The notes beneath the pieces are model-generated. The model made no database searches. It had not been told where the DNA came from and saw nothing but the letters and a program-made list of their open reading frames with translations. Below, one piece after another: positions 1-10,139 of a DNA stretch of 64,000 nucleotides (positions are counted from its first letter, which is position 1; each line of letters begins with the position of its first letter). A program made the position numbers and the translations under genes. Origin of the DNA: Adiantum capillus-veneris (lineage: Eukaryota; Streptophyta; Polypodiopsida; Polypodiales; Pteridaceae); NCBI GenBank assembly GCA_014529385.2, contig CM043958.1, positions 85,233,525 to 85,297,524 of the forward strand, written 5' to 3'.

Positions 1-774
1 GTCATTTTTGCTCGCCGGGCAACAACCCTAGCCCTTCAAGGCCCTCCGAGATATATCCCTAGCGCTCTGGGCCCTTCGAGATACATCCCTGAACCTCCGA
101 GAAACATGAGGGGCCCTCCAGGAAGCATCAAGGGCCCTTTGGGCAACATTAATGCCCGAAAAAAGTGATATGCAGAAAAAAATGCAAAATAGCGTGAAAT
201 TGGTGTAATGTTGAGGGGAGCTCCATTGGAACAATAGAAATGAGCCCTATGCACTTGCATCACCTAAATGTTCCACGAGGATGCTTCCTACCCAAACCTG
301 TTTCTAGGCCGATAGACACCCAAGGGAGGTAACTAGTCGTAAAATACAACTACGATGGTGTAGTGATGAGGAGCGCTCCATTCCAACAATAGAAATGAGC
401 CACAAGCACTTGCACCTCCTAAACCTTCCACGAGAATGCGTCCTACCCAAACCTGCTTCCAGGCAGATAGACACCCAAAGGAGGTAACTATACGTGGGCA
501 TTTTTATAGGGAAACTATGAAAAAATTTTACATGATAAAGCTCAAGGATAAACCTCAAGTTTTAGCTCTAGTGAGGAATCTAGAGAGGTGTGCCAAAAGG
601 GGTGTCTGAGAGGATGGACCATTGTTTATATAGGCCCCTCCAAACTTGGCGCCTCTCTGAAAATTTGGAGGGAATTTCGAGTCTGTCAGGCTACGAAGGG
701 GGTCTGTCGGGCAAATCAAATATCCCACCACACAAACAGGAACTCCCGGTTTGAGTACATCAAATGTGAATTTG

Positions 775-809
775 ATGTTATTAACACTCCCATGGGATGT
801 TAATAACAT
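775..809. repeat. Nested perfect hairpin
   Basis: Arms ATGTTATTAACA (775-786) and TGTTAATAACAT (798-809) are exact reverse complements. The spacer contains TCCC-AT-GGGA, which pairs as well. A second small palindrome, CTTCACGTGAAG, follows at about 828-839. Function unknown. Confidence 0.75.
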
Positions 810-1114
810 GAGTTATTACCACTTCACACTTCACGTGAAGACGTGAATGGAATCCCTGTCTGTAGAGCTTGCCAAAAGCTTAGAGATGCCTTGAAGCTCC
901 CAAGATTCCCAAATGCCCGAGAGGGACTGCGTGCGTCGGGTAGCCGGGAACCACGAAGATCCAAAATCTCCTATCTCCTCCGGTGAAGCCCCGATCTGTG
1001 TCGGATCTGCTGCTCTGCCACCACCAAGCTCAAGCTTGAGCTTTGAGCTCCGCCATAGTCAACGAGCTTTGTCGCTTTTGAATTGGTCGTGGAAAAGCGA
1101 TCGCGCGTGCCGTA

Positions 1115-1126
1115 GTTTTGATACCA
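1115..1126 (-). other. Primer-binding site, initiator-Met-tRNA type (variant)
   Basis: On the minus strand this reads TGGTATCAAAAC, two bases inside the LTR end. The usual plant copia site is TGGTATCAGAGC, so it is a two-base variant. It orients the element leftward. Confidence 0.6.
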
Positions 1127-1128
1127 CT

Positions 1129-1336
1129 TGTGAGTGTGTGCATGCACAATGCAGTGCGGTGCGTGCGGGGAAGGGGAGGAGCTCTAGATGGTGTGGGTGG
1201 AGAAACCTCAGGAACTATGGGTGAGGAGCTCTTTATTCTTCATATAGAAAGAATAAGGTTATGTACACAGGGTGGGCGTGCGACCGAACACCGAACGTCC
1301 GGCCTGAGGCAAAGGTGCGGTGCCTTTACCCCAACA
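1129..1336 (-). mobile_element. 5' LTR of copia-like element (minus)
   Basis: On the minus strand it starts TGTTGGGGTAAAGG and ends CACTCACA, so it has TG...CA ends and is 208 bp long. It is clearly homologous to 57277-57502 in the opposite orientation: both share the GGCCGGACG block, the TTATTCTTTCTATATGAAGAATAA hairpin region and a CT/GC-rich 3' half. Its outer end abuts gypsy gag sequence at 1337, suggesting insertion into that older element. Confidence 0.75.
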
Positions 1337-1684
1337 GTTCCTGCAACCAATATGGTTTCTCCCTATGGCCATCCAAACCACATGCCCCCTTTGCTGACAA
1401 CCCCTCCTACTATGCAAGGTATACAAAGTGCCTTTCCTTCTCAAAGTGTTTATCATGCTACTGCCCCCTCAGGTCCTCAGAGCTTCTATAACTCAACTTC
1501 TACCCCCATGTAGCAAGGGCAAAGATCACCTTGTCCCCCGTCTCATTCGTCCAATCACCCCATTTTGTGCTACAGGTGTAGGGAATATGGGCATTACCAA
1601 AGCAAGTGTCCCCTGCCCAAAGGGTCTCCGCCTTGCCGTCATTGCCCTAAGGCTAAGGATCATTACAGTAAAGATTGTCCCTAG
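1337..1684 (+). pseudogene. Gypsy-type gag fragment with two zinc knuckles
   Basis: In one plus-strand frame, interrupted by stops at 1511-1513 and about 1681, the translation includes a CX2CX4HX4C zinc knuckle (CYRCREYGHYQSKC, 1568-1609). A second knuckle-like block follows (CRHCPKAKDHYSKDC, about 1637-1680). The preceding stretch is rich in Pro, Ser and Gln, as is common ahead of the Gag knuckle. The copia LTR at 1129-1336 removes its 5' part. No capsid region was recognised. It shares its LTR family with the fragment at 57503-58990. Confidence 0.7.
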
Positions 1685-2059
1685 AAAAGGGCATCCACAT
1701 CTTCCAACCTTAGCTAGAACCAACAAGAGTTCACATTTTTTGAAGATCAACTTGATTGCGGTAAGCACCATTCCTCAACCATCACCTGCTATACATGTGG
1801 TTACCCCTAAGGATAGGGTGCAGCAAGTGATGGAGCCCATTGGTGTCCTAGCACTAGGTCACAACGAGCAGCCCTAGGCCTCAGTCTTCCTGAAGGTCCA
1901 ATTCTTCCATTTCCTGCTCAACAACCTACTCCGCCGACAACATTTGACAAGCCACCCCATGGTGCCAACAACCGACCAACCTCTTTGCTATCTGATATTG
2001 ATGGGGCCTTCTTGGAAGCAATAGCTGACTTGTAGTAGATCAAAGTCCCAAAACACGCC

Positions 2060-2692
2060 TTGCCCAAAAGTGAGAAGCCTATAGCAGATACTATCCTAAA
2101 GAACACCTTTCAACAAGTTTCCCTTTACGACATGCTAAATCTCGATGAAAATCTAAGAAGTGACACCCTTACAATCATTCAGTCTTTGTACCCGGGTACA
2201 GGGCCTAGTGGCGAGCACCTCCCCATACATCCCTCAGAGTCCTACACGATTTCATATCCTGTCGCTTCCCTCACAAATTATAGGAGTCCTCGTCTCACTG
2301 TATCTATTCTTGGGCGCCAATTCTTTGGTGTCATAGTTGATGGTGGATGCAACATCAATCTGATGTCGGAGTTCACTATGTTGGCTTTAGGCTTGCAGGC
2401 TACCCACCCTGCTCCCTTCATAGTTACATTGGCCGACCAGAGGATAGTCTACCTAGTGGGCGTAGTGGACAAGGTGCCTCTGTAGGTACAAGATTTCACC
2501 TTTAGCTTGGATTTTGTTGTGGTTCCTCTCCCCCAGGTTGAGGGAGGATTTCCTTTGCTCATCGGTAGACCATGGCTGCGGCATACTAAAGCACTTCATG
2601 ATTGGGGGAAAGATGCCATGTGGATACAGACTCCTGGCTCCCGAATTAAACCAATCTGATTTAAAGGAGGTATGGATCCAATAGCTTATCAT
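2060..2692 (+). pseudogene. Retropepsin-like protease of the gag/PR gypsy remnant
   Basis: Open from 2060 to a stop at 2483-2485 (141 aa) and still recognisable for about 60 codons beyond. Near residue 93 the active-site region reads VIVDGGCNINLMSE. The canonical D-T/S-G triad is D-G-G here, as in many plant gypsy proteases. The flap/C-terminal signature LLIGRPWLR lies beyond the stop, near 2555-2585. The same frame follows the gag knuckles at 1568. No RT, RNase H or integrase follows before the LTR at 3.56 kb, so this looks like a gag-protease-only derivative or a deleted copy. Confidence 0.7.
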
Positions 2693-2971
2693 ACTTCTTT
2701 GTCAGTGGATAGTCTACCTAGTGGGCGTAGTGGACAAGGTGCCTCTGTAGGTACAAGATTTCACCTTTAGCTTGGATTTTGTTGTGGTTCCTCTCCCCCA
2801 GGTTGAGGGAGGATTTCCTTTGCTCATCGGTAGACCATGGCTGCGGCATACTAAAGCACTTCATGATTGGGGGAAAGATGCCATGTGGATACAGACTCCT
2901 GGCTCCCGAATTAAACCAATCTGATTTAAAGGAGGTATGGATCCAATAGCTTATCATACTTCTTTGTCAGT
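2442..2971 (+). repeat. Perfect 265-bp tandem duplication
   Basis: 2442-2706 and 2707-2971 are identical by eye, starting GGATAGTCTACCTAGTGG and ending just before GGAGTCC. The duplicated piece covers the C-terminal protease region. Because 265 is not a multiple of three, it destroys the frame. Complete identity means it is very recent or an assembly artefact. Confidence 0.9.
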
Positions 2972-3559
2972 GGAGTCCAACCTTGACCTGGAGGAGCTTA
3001 CCCCACTTGACGGGTCCAACAACGATCTGCTGCAATGGTTGGAGGCTACCACCCTGACTCCATCTTCTTAATACCCACCATTCTACCCGCCTCCACCTCC
3101 ATCATCCGACCACCAGTAGCTAGGAGCTCCTAGGCGTATTCACCCTCCAGTGTACATACCAGTAGAGCTTTTTGCATATCTTTCAGTCCGCCACTCTTCG
3201 GGACGGTGAGTGGTCTTGTGGCAACCTATAGCTGGGCTACAGAGTCACTCTACACGGAAAGACAAGACAATTACAGTTGGTCGTGGGTTCACACTTGGTG
3301 GACTTGAAACGTGGCAAGAGTGGTGGTTTAGAGGACACCGTGGCCAACTCTTCTCCGCCACAATTTGGGGATAGGTGTAGTTGGACAGTCAGAGATATTT
3401 GAGTTATCCGTTGGTTGCCTTTTTGGGTAGTATATATGCTCACATTTTCTTGAGTCTGGATACATTGTTCTAGATGGTTCATGAGTCTTGATTCTAACAT
3501 CGAGTCGAGTCTACATCACACAATGCACCCTTCCTGCACATCTTGTGCCTCAACACCCC

Positions 3560-3786
3560 CATTGTACTCGTGAGTTATGGGCTTGGAGAAGAGTGTGCTG
3601 CCATGCTAGAGTATGCATTGGTTCATATGAGTTAGTCGAGTCCCATGCTATTCAAGTTCTAATGTTGAGTTTCTTGTTTACGCTATTCACTGTCTACATT
3701 GTTTTCATTCTGTTGGAGTGAGATTTCATGCACATTGCATTGAGGAGCACCCACGATAGAGAGCACGACACATTATTCCCACTACA
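3560..3786 (+). mobile_element. 3' LTR (3' portion) of the gag/PR gypsy element
   Basis: From about 3560 to 3786 the sequence is homologous, in inverted orientation, to 58720-58950. The shared parts include TGGGCTTGGAG, the ATTGGTTCAT block, TTGGAGTGAGATTTCA and AGAGAGCACGACACATTATTCCC. The 58.7-kb copy has a primer site directly next to it, which identifies this as an LTR. It ends ...CTACA at 3786. The LTR's 5' boundary was not found, and 2972-3560 carries no recognised domain. Confidence 0.65.
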
Positions 3787-4709
3787 CATGGTTATGGCCA
3801 AATTGATTGGAGAAGTTGTATGAGATGGCTTGAAGCTCAAGGCCACTTAAAATATACAACTCCGTATTTTGTGCCAAATGACAAAATACGGAGGCATTGT
3901 GAACGACAATAATTCTTTGGCATTATCGTGTGGTGTGTTCTCAGCGGAGAAAGAGGAAGAAGGGAGCCAAGAAGTGGAGAGCAAGAAGCTAAGGTGTACA
4001 CGATAGGGGAAGAATTTTTTTCTTCATCACAACGTCTTCCACTTGTTTTGCTTTTGGTTTCCTAGATCTCCTAGATGGAAAAAAGGGGGAAGAAACACTA
4101 GTAGTTTTGCCTATGATGGGAATATGAGATCACTTGATGATACCTTAATGATTAGAGAGAGTATTTTTTAATCAAAGAACGCTCTTATGTAGTTGTGGAT
4201 TAATGATGCCCTTTAAGACAGGAGCCAGTAGGGGGTACCCCATTGCAGAAAATGGGAAAATCACCAAAGATACTCTTGGTGAAAAGAAAGTGAGACTGCA
4301 GAAGCCGATGACCATGGAGAACTGCAACGGCGAAAAACAAGAAGTCTCGACAAGGGAGGTGAGGCGAGGCAGACTGCAGGAGGGCGAGTGCCAGCATCTG
4401 ATGAACAACTGGGGTTTTTTTTAATAAACACGAGCGCTATCGTTTACAGCTACCCATGTTGGCACGCCTGGTTACGGTGTTTTGCATGAGAGCCTAAGTG
4501 CGGACAGTTGCGTGATCGAATCGCAAGTTCCCTTTTGAAGGGTAGGCATCTCGAGTTAGGAGCCTACCTAGGCAGTGAGGCTCTCGTAGAAGAATCTCAG
4601 AAACTAATGAATAAACTAACGTATGAGTCAACATACCTAATGTAAATGGATATAGGGAGTTTATGATATGCAAGGTACTTGAGCGGATGATGCCTTATGA
4701 TGTCTCATG
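3787..4709. other. Unassigned stretch with one strong hairpin
   Basis: No gene recognised; short open frames at 4172-4424 match nothing I know. A perfect hairpin with 13-base arms (CTCCGTATTTTGT at 3860-3872 and its complement at 3881-3893, 8-base loop) lies here. The last five bases, TCATG (4705-4709), are the left target duplication of the next element. Confidence 0.6.
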
Positions 4710-4899
4710 TGTTGGGGTATAGGCGCCTGTGACTTGCCCGGCCGCCCAGAGTCTGGGCGCCCACTGACTTGTATACCTTATACATAGCATAAGTGTATAG
4801 GGGGCTGCTCACTCTTTGAGTCTCCCCACCCATATCTGTGTGTTGTGTGTCTCCTTCTCTCTCTCACTCTCCATCTGTGGTGCTCTCCGACCCCCTTCA
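4710..4899 (+). repeat. 5' LTR of copia-derived element
   Basis: 190 bp with TG...CA ends, nearly identical to 8263-8452 except for a few substitutions near its 5' end (for example GCGCCTGTGACTT versus GTGCCTGTGCCTT). Few differences imply a fairly recent insertion. Confidence 0.93.
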
Positions 4900-4901
4900 A
4901 T

Positions 4902-4913
4902 TGGTATCAGAGC
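4902..4913 (+). other. Primer-binding site, initiator Met tRNA
   Basis: TGGTATCAGAGC, the standard plant copia primer site, two bases after the LTR. Confidence 0.9.
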
Positions 4914-4932
4914 GACAGGTGTGAGAGCGTAG

Positions 4933-5193
4933 ATGGACGGCTTCGCGATGAACTCGTCGGCTATGGCGGAGAGGCTAGATCTGAGCAAAGAAATAGAGGA
5001 GGCTTGTGGACAGCCATATAGAGGCTTGCAGGAGAGCTATCAGGAGCTTCCTAGTGCTCACAGATCAGTCCACAGTTCCTCTACAGATCAGCCCACTGTG
5101 TACAACATCTTCCCTCTTCTCGGCAAGCTTTGCAACGGCTACATCGGCGACAGATTGGAGCTTGGAGCTTCCATAGATATGGAAGCATTGTGA
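4933..5193 (+). pseudogene. Gag N-terminal remnant of the copia-derived element
   Basis: 86 codons starting 20 bases after the primer site, which is where copia Gag begins. It includes MAERL near the start and FPLLGKLCNGYIGDRLELGA near the end. The latter resembles the N-terminal L-x-G-x-N/Y...W/L-x-L block of copia Gag, but it stops early at 5191-5193. The following 5194-6660 has no long frame and reads as degenerate or untranslated interior. Function beyond Gag ancestry is not supported. Confidence 0.5.
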
Positions 5194-6667
5194 GATTGAT
5201 ACATTCAGCTCACGCATCGAGGTGGGAAGTGAGTTTGAGCCTTTCTATGAGCTCAAAGAAGCACGGAAGAAAGTCGTTCAGTTTTTGGCAGTTTGACAGC
5301 AGTCCACTGTTTTGTTCATAACTTGAGCTACAAAGCTCCGACTCCAAAACTTTTTGGTTCAAAACGGAGCTGGCTTCAAGCTCTACAACTCTGTAGAAGG
5401 AATTGTTTTCTAATTCGAAGTGCAAGTGGGTCTGAAATTAAAAACACAAAGACTGTTTTTCAGGACAGTTTTGGGCTCTGTTGTTTTCTTTGCTGCAGAC
5501 AACTTACCCGTGCACATTGTAGGTAGCAGACACATATGAGGTGTTACAAGATCGGGTTTGACTCCCAGGTACAGGTTGAGTCTAGTACTCCCACAGGTGT
5601 TGCCAGTTGCAGTTGAGTGGTTCTTCTGCAGTGTTGTGGCTTGCATACATGGTCTTTGAGCGGGTAATGCTCTATGTATGCTTATGTGGTGAGCAGTAGA
5701 TCTTGTGAGCAAGTGCAGAAGTTGGTTGTGGATGACATGTATGGTCACCTGTGGTACTCTTTGTGAGCATTTGTTGGACACAGATTTGCAGAGCTTATGC
5801 ATGTATGTTGAGTGTAGTTTGATGCGCATTGATTGCTCATTGTATTGAGCTTGCAGGACAATGGTTATTTTGTGTTGATAGCCATTGTGCGTCAAAACTC
5901 TGGCGAAATTTTCCCAGGAGTTTTATGCGCATCATTTATGCGATCTAGGTAGAGATTGCGGGTTGCACTCAGCATTTGCGTGCGGTGTTCTCTGCAGGTG
6001 GGAGAGCTGTGCGTGTGTATGTATCGATACCGCACAGTGTGGGCTTGGTGATTAGCTCACGGTTTGACAGGCGTACAATTATCTTGGCACACTCACAGGA
6101 GTGAATATTGTGATGTATGCTTGTGTGGCTACGAGCTAGGTAGCCGGATTCGAGCACTAATGGCTTGAGGTTTTTCAGTAGGTTTCAGCTACAGATTTAC
6201 AAGTTTACAGGCAAGTTGCATGGCTTATTTGGGCGCTGAATTTTCAGCCATTGTTTCCTCTTTGCAGGTGTCCATGTATGGCTCAATTTTAGGCTGATCT
6301 GGGACATGTTTGTGACTTGTTTATGCAGCTGTTTAAGAGCTGAATTTTGGGGCTATTTTGGGGCTGATTTGCAGCCATATTTTACAACCATATAGGAGCT
6401 TGGTTTACTCTACAGGAGCCTCGTACACTTGGCATTTGGGATTTGCATCATTGCCATTTGTGGAGCACAGTGTGGTTACACTACTACAAGAGATTTTATG
6501 CGTGGATTTGCATGAGCATTGTAGGTTCTGGTGAGATCTTTTTTTTGAGAGAATTTTCTCGTTGCAGGTTGCTTCTTTTGGATTAGTTGAGTGCATTTCA
6601 TTGCTACCGTACCTACAGTAGAGTTACAGCTCTTGGTTATTTTTGACATTCACTTATAGTAGTCAAT

Positions 6668-7486
6668 ATGTGTGAGACTTTCGAGTCTAAGACAATGACT
6701 CATGAGAGACGGCGTTCTCGTTCGTGTCGACACTTGAGATGTTGGCATTGTGGTCACACAGGGCACATTAGACGACGATGCTTTCGACGTATGAGACAGC
6801 ACAGGAGACAGGCTAGTCTCAAGGATGCAGTAGATGCTATAGACTCTGTTGACTTGGCAGTTGCAGGATCAGATACAGTGTCTGAGTACCCTAGTGACAG
6901 TGAGGTCACATTCGCTTCCTGTATTACTCCTGATTTTTTGACGTCTGAGGATAGTGCACTTCTTTTGCAGTGGGTGCTAGACAGGGATGCTACTTTTCAT
7001 GTCACTTCGTATCGTGACTGGTTCAATAGCTATTCTAGCAGAGTGCATGATAGTGTGTGATTGGCAGATGGGTCACTGCATGAGATTGCTGGTTCAGGAG
7101 ATGCGAGACTATCATTACCGAGCGGTGCATCGTACGTGCTTAGAGATGTGCGTCATGTGCCAGATTTGACGATGATTTTGATCTCCGTTGGTCAGCTCAG
7201 GGATAGTGGATGTCAGGTATCACTGCTTGAGCGATCTTTTGCGAGAGATGCTAGAGTTGGCACATGGTACCCATTGCACGTAGTACTGGTGCGAGATGGT
7301 CGAGTCTCAATCTTGTTATATAGCCATGCAGAGAGCGAGGGACCCAGACAATCTCTTTTGCTCATGGATTGCAAGGTGCTTTGCATGGAGTGCAGAGTAG
7401 TGAGCTCGTTGTGCACACAGTGGGGGCATGACTCAGTCACACAGAGAGGTGACAAAGTCAGACATGCATGCTTTGCTAGTGACTGA
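6668..7486 (+). pseudogene. Gag zinc knuckle plus copia-type protease block, one in-frame stop
   Basis: One frame carries both parts. The N-terminal part (about residues 24-38) holds the knuckle CWHCGHTGHIRRRC (CX2CX4HX4C). From about residue 105 the pattern W-x-L-D-x-x-A-T-x-H...F, then LADGS, then DVRHVPDLTMILISVGQL follows, which is the classic copia protease/pre-integrase order. The catalytic D-S/T-G is replaced by D-R-D, so protease activity is unlikely. A TGA at 7058-7060 splits the frame exactly between the two protease blocks. A related, more damaged copy of both blocks lies at about 20890-21487. Confidence 0.8.
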
Positions 7487-7658
7487 GCAAAGTAGAGAGT
7501 CAGTTGTGCGAGATACTCCTATGCAGGATAGACAGGTAGAGCGGTCTTGCTCTAGTGAGTCACGACAGGAGGACGTTGTGCAAGAGTCTATGCATAAGGA
7601 GTTAGAGCATGAGAGCTCTAGTGAGTCACACCAGGTTAAGTGGTCATGTTTGTAGTGG

Positions 7659-8183
7659 ATGATTGTAGAGGAGGCTGAGACGTCAGCGATTATGCAATCA
7701 TTCCTTTCTATGCTCGACAGTGAGCATGGGGATATAGTTGTGCAAAATATGTCTTTCAACAGACACCTAGAGCAGCTGGTTTGCTCTGAGTTTGCACGAC
7801 AGGTTGATGCGTCTTTTGCAGACAGTCAGGAGATGAATGTGGCTGACACGCCTTGTCGGTCAGAGATGCCTATTTCCAGGGATATATATGTTGATGCATG
7901 CTCCGTAGAGCTAGCAGGGCCCGCTAGCATTGCATCGGCATTCGATAGTCTCATGTATGAGATGCTGATCTTGAGACCGGATATTGCAGTTGCAGTAGGA
8001 GCATTTGTAGTTGGGGTTGTCAGTCGTTTGTTGACTGATGATGGCATAGTGCACGAGGGAGATATGCAGGTATTGCGTACATACTTGCAGTACGTGTGCG
8101 GTACGTCTGGTGGTGTATGGACTTACACGGGAGCAAGACAGCCGGATGCACACGATCACAGCCAGCCAGTGGGCATCGATTGA
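7659..8183 (+). CDS. 3'-terminal frame of the copia-derived element, unknown function
   Basis: 174 codons, ending 80 bp before the 3' LTR. It has an acidic, Ser-rich N-terminal half. A hydrophobic stretch follows (IAVAVGAFVVGVVSRLLTD, about residues 107-125) that could span a membrane, then a Gly/Thr-rich tail. The same stretch is recognisable in the second copy (about 56985-57040, IAVAVGEFAAGVVS), so the frame has some history in the family. I do not recognise it as integrase or RT. It may be a remnant or a family-specific product. The preceding 7428-7655 frame is Ser/Glu/Arg-rich with repeated SSESHQ/SSESRQ. Confidence 0.45.
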   Translation: MIVEEAETSAIMQSFLSMLDSEHGDIVVQNMSFNRHLEQLVCSEFARQVDASFADSQEMNVADTPCRSEMPISRDIYVDACSVELAGPASIASAFDSLMYEMLILRPDIAVAVGAFVVGVVSRLLTDDGIVHEGDMQVLRTYLQYVCGTSGGVWTYTGARQPDAHDHSQPVGID

Positions 8184-8262
8184 GAGCGATTTTCTCTCCC
8201 CTTTTGTAGTCTTTAGACTAGGTTCCCTTGCTTAAAGGCACAAGCGCCTTTAAGTGGGAGGT

Positions 8263-8452
8263 TGTTGGGGTATAGGTGCCTGTGCCTTGCCCGGCCACCC
8301 AAAGTCTAGGCGCCCACTGACTTGTATACCTTATACATAGCATAAGTGTATAGGGGGCTGCTCACTCTTTGAGTCTCCCCACCCATATCTGTGTGTTGTG
8401 TGTCTCCTTCTCTCTCTCACTCTCCGTCTGTGGTGCTCTCCGACCCCCTTCA
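8263..8452 (+). repeat. 3' LTR of copia-derived element
   Basis: Partner of 4710-4899; preceded by the purine tract AAGTGGGAGG (8252-8261) and followed by TCATG. Confidence 0.93.
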
Positions 8453-8923
8453 TCATGGAATATATGACCTATGGAAATTGACTTACATACCATTTGATCC
8501 TGGCAATTTTACATATTTCTTGGAATAGTGTACTAGGGGATGTATGAATGAACATTTGATGTTGTTTGCTTCAAGAGGAAATTATGGTGCTTATGGCCTA
8601 TGCCTATGGATTTTAGATTCTTAGGTTATAATTGCAACAAGGTTTTGTGCTTTCCCCAGCATCCTAGAGAATTTTTGGTTTACATGAAGACAATGCCTGC
8701 ATATTCACTAAAAATATGTATACATTTTGGCCATGATTGTTTATAAATTTCATGCATATAAATAACAATACGGTTGGCACATACTAGAGAATGTGCAAGT
8801 TTAGAAGGGGTAAACATTGTGCCGCACTGTTTTGTAAGCATGATGAGAAAATCATAGATTGGACAAAATTTATGCTCTTTTAAGTCGATGTGGTTTAATG
8901 CTTAATGTGTGTGCAAGACGCGG
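8453..8923. other. Unassigned AT-rich spacer
   Basis: AT-rich unique-looking DNA between two LTR elements. No gene, repeat or strong structure seen. Confidence 0.7.
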
Positions 8924-9114
8924 TGTGAGCGGGATGAAAACACACACAGCGCCTCTATAACGACCCGACACACACTCTTGGGATGATACACACACACACA
9001 CACACACACACACACTATGGGGCACCACTCGGTTTAGACAACACACCTGGCCGAGACAGGGAACACACCTCTGGAGTGAGAGGAGAGAGACTATCCACTT
9101 GCCCACTCCACACA

Positions 9115-9169
<55 letters not shown>

Positions 9170-10111
9170 AAAAAACTCAGCTCAAAAGAGGAGAATTTCT
9201 GATGTTTAGATACAATTGAGCTTGGGCCAACACCAATGGGGAAAATAGCTCACACAATATGGGTAAAATAAGCCAGATACAATCACAAACTAGAGCAGAA
9301 ACTTCGCTCATAGGAGAAACTTACACAGAAAAACAACAGGAAAAGAGTGAGGAATTTGGCAAAATGGACAGCGCCATCGCGTCCGGAACGGCCCAAAACC
9401 CCAGTCTACAATGTCAAAGTGCTCAAATCCGACCTCGGATGAGCAGTTTACGGCCAAAACAGGCTCCAAAATGAGCAAAAACACAGCTGCGGCTGTTCCT
9501 CCTCTCTTCTCCACGTTTTTTCTGGTCTTCTCTCTGTTTTTTCAGTTCCCACACTTGGATTTATTACTTGGGCACCCTTGGCCTTTTAGATGACCTCAAA
9601 CGGACCCCCAACAGGCCAAAAACTGACCTCGCAGTGCATAATTGTCACCTTTTTGCATCATTCGCACACCTGGCACTCATCTTTTTTCCAATAATGCATC
9701 TCGCCACCACGTGAAGTGGCCCCAAAAAGTGGTCCTAATGATGACCTTTGTGCATAACTCTCACAAGAAAACACCCACGTTGTGTCCGTCCTCATCCGCG
9801 TGCAAATATTGACCTCGTTCGCCCTCCTGACGCCACTAGATGTCATCTGACGCACCTGCTTACCTCATGTCGTCGGCCCGCCGATAGCTTCCTCGAGAAG
9901 TTTTACGCGCTGCAAACTCCTCATTATTGTAGAAAAACACAGTGGTACTGGTAATAGTGAAAATCGATGCACTGTGTACACCCTGTCCTACCTGTACACA
10001 TGTGGGCCCCACATAACCACCTGGCTAAGAAAAATGGGCTATCCTTTATTTGATGCACCATGTATGTATATGTACATATGCGCAATACCTTGATCCAAAA
10101 AACTCCTGACA
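8924..10111 (-). repeat. 3' LTR of Tat-like gypsy element
   Basis: 1188 bp; plus-strand ends TGTGAGCGGG and CTCCTGACA. Carries two long (CA)n tracts (about 8988-9014 and 9115-9167), whose lengths account for most of the size difference from the 1141-bp partner. Few other substitutions are visible. Confidence 0.92.
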
Positions 10112-10139
10112 TAATTTGCCCATCCCCTAGCCTGCTAGA

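Larger units (their letters stand above)
1..1128 (-). mobile_element. 5' internal part of a copia-like element, cut by window edge
   Basis: Lying inward (leftward) of the minus-strand LTR and primer site at 1115-1336, this should be the leader and 5' interior of a minus-strand LTR element. A minus-strand ATG at 1054-1056 opens MAELKAQA and then stops, so no intact gag is visible. The segment 211-366 is repeated in diverged form at 367-500 (about 156 bp apart, both containing AATAGAAATGAGCC and ending GGAGGTAACTA). Bases 30-160 contain several imperfect repeats around CCTCCGAGA. No other gene was recognised. How much of 1-900 truly belongs to this element is inference. Confidence 0.4.
4710..8452 (+). 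mobile_element. Copia-derived non-autonomous LTR element, complete (3743 bp)
   Basis: Two 190-bp LTRs (4710-4899, 8263-8452) start TGTTGGGGTATAGG and end CCCTTCA. They are flanked by the 5-bp target duplication TCATG (4705-4709 and 8453-8457). An initiator-Met-type primer site lies at 4902-4913, and a purine tract (AAGTGGGAGG) precedes the 3' LTR. The interior keeps a gag start, a zinc knuckle and a copia protease-like block, but no integrase, reverse transcriptase or RNase H. It is therefore a gag-bearing non-autonomous element that would need enzymes from a partner. Two further partial copies of this broad family lie at 1-1336 and at 20500-21487/56382-57502. Confidence 0.92.

Noticed and set aside
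5410-5895. 161-codon minus-strand frame inside the copia-derived element
   Set aside because: Antisense to the element interior, no domain, not conserved in the split copy.
8870-9219. Cys-Val and Thr-His repeat frames near 9 kb and at 16.36-16.71 kb
   Set aside because: Products of (CA)n tracts inside the LTRs.
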